Below are positions 4,892 to 5,469 of a stretch of 5,469 nucleotides of DNA, one piece after another. The DNA comes from an uncultured Caulobacterales bacterium. GTDB taxonomy: Bacteria; Pseudomonadota; Alphaproteobacteria; Caulobacterales; Maricaulaceae. The notes under the pieces were generated by a model. It ran no database searches and had not been told where the DNA came from. It worked only from the letters and a program-made list of their open reading frames with translations. Where the stretch lies: the NCBI GenBank assembly GCA_937981945.1, contig CALJNJ010000178.1, positions 1 to 5,469 of the forward strand, read 5' to 3'. A program made the position numbers and the translations under genes. Numbering within the stretch: the first letter of the stretch is position 1; every line of letters starts with the position of its first letter.

Positions 4892-5469
4892 ATGGCACAA
4901 AATTATGACTCCGCCATTTTAAAGGCCGTTCTGGCCCCGACAAACACCGGTAAAACCCATTATGCGGTCGAACGTATGCTGGCCCGTGAGAGCGGGGTTA
5001 TCGGCCTGCCACTGCGCCTGCTCGCCAGAGAGATTTACGATAAGATCTGCGCCGTCAAAGATCCGAGACTATGCGCGCTTATTACCGGCGAAGAAAAAAT
5101 TGTGCCGCCCGGCGCGCAATATTTCGTCTGCACGGTAGAGGCCATGCCCATTTCCAGACGCTTCGCCTTTCTGGCCGTCGATGAGGTCCAGCTGATGGCC
5201 CACCCCGAGCGCGGCCATATTTTTACGGACCGCGTCCTCCATGCCCGCGGTTATGAAGAGACTTTGTTTTTAGGCGCCGAAACAGCGCGGCCTCTATTGG
5301 CTGATCTCTTGCCTGATCTGAGATTTGAAACCCGCGAACGATTTTCAACCCTGTCCTATAGCGGGCCGCGTAAGATTACCCGCCTGCCCAAACGATCCGT
5401 GGTTGTCGCCTTCTCCGCCCCTGAAGTTTACGCCATCGCCGAACTTATCCGCAGATTTCGCGGCGGCGC
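4892..5469 (+). CDS. SUV3-like superfamily 2 RNA helicase, N-terminal 192 residues (3' end outside window)
   Basis: This is a bacterial relative of the mitochondrial ATP-dependent RNA helicase SUV3, which works in RNA turnover in eukaryotes; the bacterial role is less clear. Visible motifs are Walker A PTNTGKTH (K21, T22), the SUV3-type segment GLPLRLLAREIYDK (38-51), ITGEEKIVPP (64-73), TVEAMP (81-86), motif II VDEVQLM (D97, E98), HPERGHIFTDR, and motif III-like LGAETARP. The frame RFSTLSYSGPRKITRLPKRS and AIAELIRRF near the edge also fit the family. The residue opening the Walker A is Ala15 rather than the Gly common in GPTNSGKT. The start at 4892 has AGGAAG just upstream and gives MAQNYDSAILKAVLAP. 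The frame stays open to the right edge (192 codons plus 2 nt). It is probably transcribed together with the DUF3108 gene 42 nt upstream. Confidence 0.92.
   Translation, partial: MAQNYDSAILKAVLAPTNTGKTHYAVERMLARESGVIGLPLRLLAREIYDKICAVKDPRLCALITGEEKIVPPGAQYFVCTVEAMPISRRFAFLAVDEVQLMAHPERGHIFTDRVLHARGYEETLFLGAETARPLLADLLPDLRFETRERFSTLSYSGPRKITRLPKRSVVVAFSAPEVYAIAELIRRFRGG

Overview
The window looks like an ordinary chromosomal segment of an alphaproteobacterium with intermediate GC content. Three things point to this group: an alphaproteobacterial-type ribosomal protein L28 (begins MARRC), a bacterial SUV3-like helicase of the kind typical of this class, and a short ClpP-fold-like periplasmic protein of a type I associate with Rhodobacterales and Hyphomonadales relatives. 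No 16S gene or other decisive marker is present, so a finer placement would be a guess. There is no sign of a mobile element, prophage, CRISPR array or rRNA/tRNA gene.

Layout from left to right. The N-terminal 277 codons of cysS (cysteinyl-tRNA synthetase, minus strand) run off the left edge. Divergent from it, after about 55 bp, is a plus-strand gene for a membrane-anchored ClpP/crotonase-fold-like protein (887-1492), followed by folE (GTP cyclohydrolase I, 1551-2174). folE converges on, and overlaps by 29 bp, a minus-strand gene for an exported or anchored glycerophosphodiester phosphodiesterase-family protein (2146-3120). A 381-bp stretch without a secure gene follows (3121-3501). It holds a candidate 49-codon ORF with a good ribosome binding site, a set of inverted repeats that can be drawn as a cloverleaf, and a strong bidirectional terminator. 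Next is rpmB (L28, minus, 3502-3792), with a second terminator-shaped hairpin inside its own 5' leader. A 205-bp divergent promoter region separates it from a secreted DUF3108-type protein (plus, 3998-4849). Last is the N-terminal part of a SUV3-like RNA helicase (plus, 4892 to the right edge), whose Shine-Dalgarno sequence is folded into a stable hairpin.

The genes do not form one pathway. They are housekeeping translation and RNA genes (cysS, rpmB, SUV3-like helicase), a pterin/folate or queuosine precursor enzyme (folE), and three envelope-directed proteins (ClpP-like, GDPD-like, DUF3108). I found no convincing new multi-gene system. The most interesting signals are regulatory RNA elements: the RBS-sequestering hairpin before the helicase, the terminator-like hairpin in the rpmB leader, and the structured stretch between rpmB and the GDPD gene.
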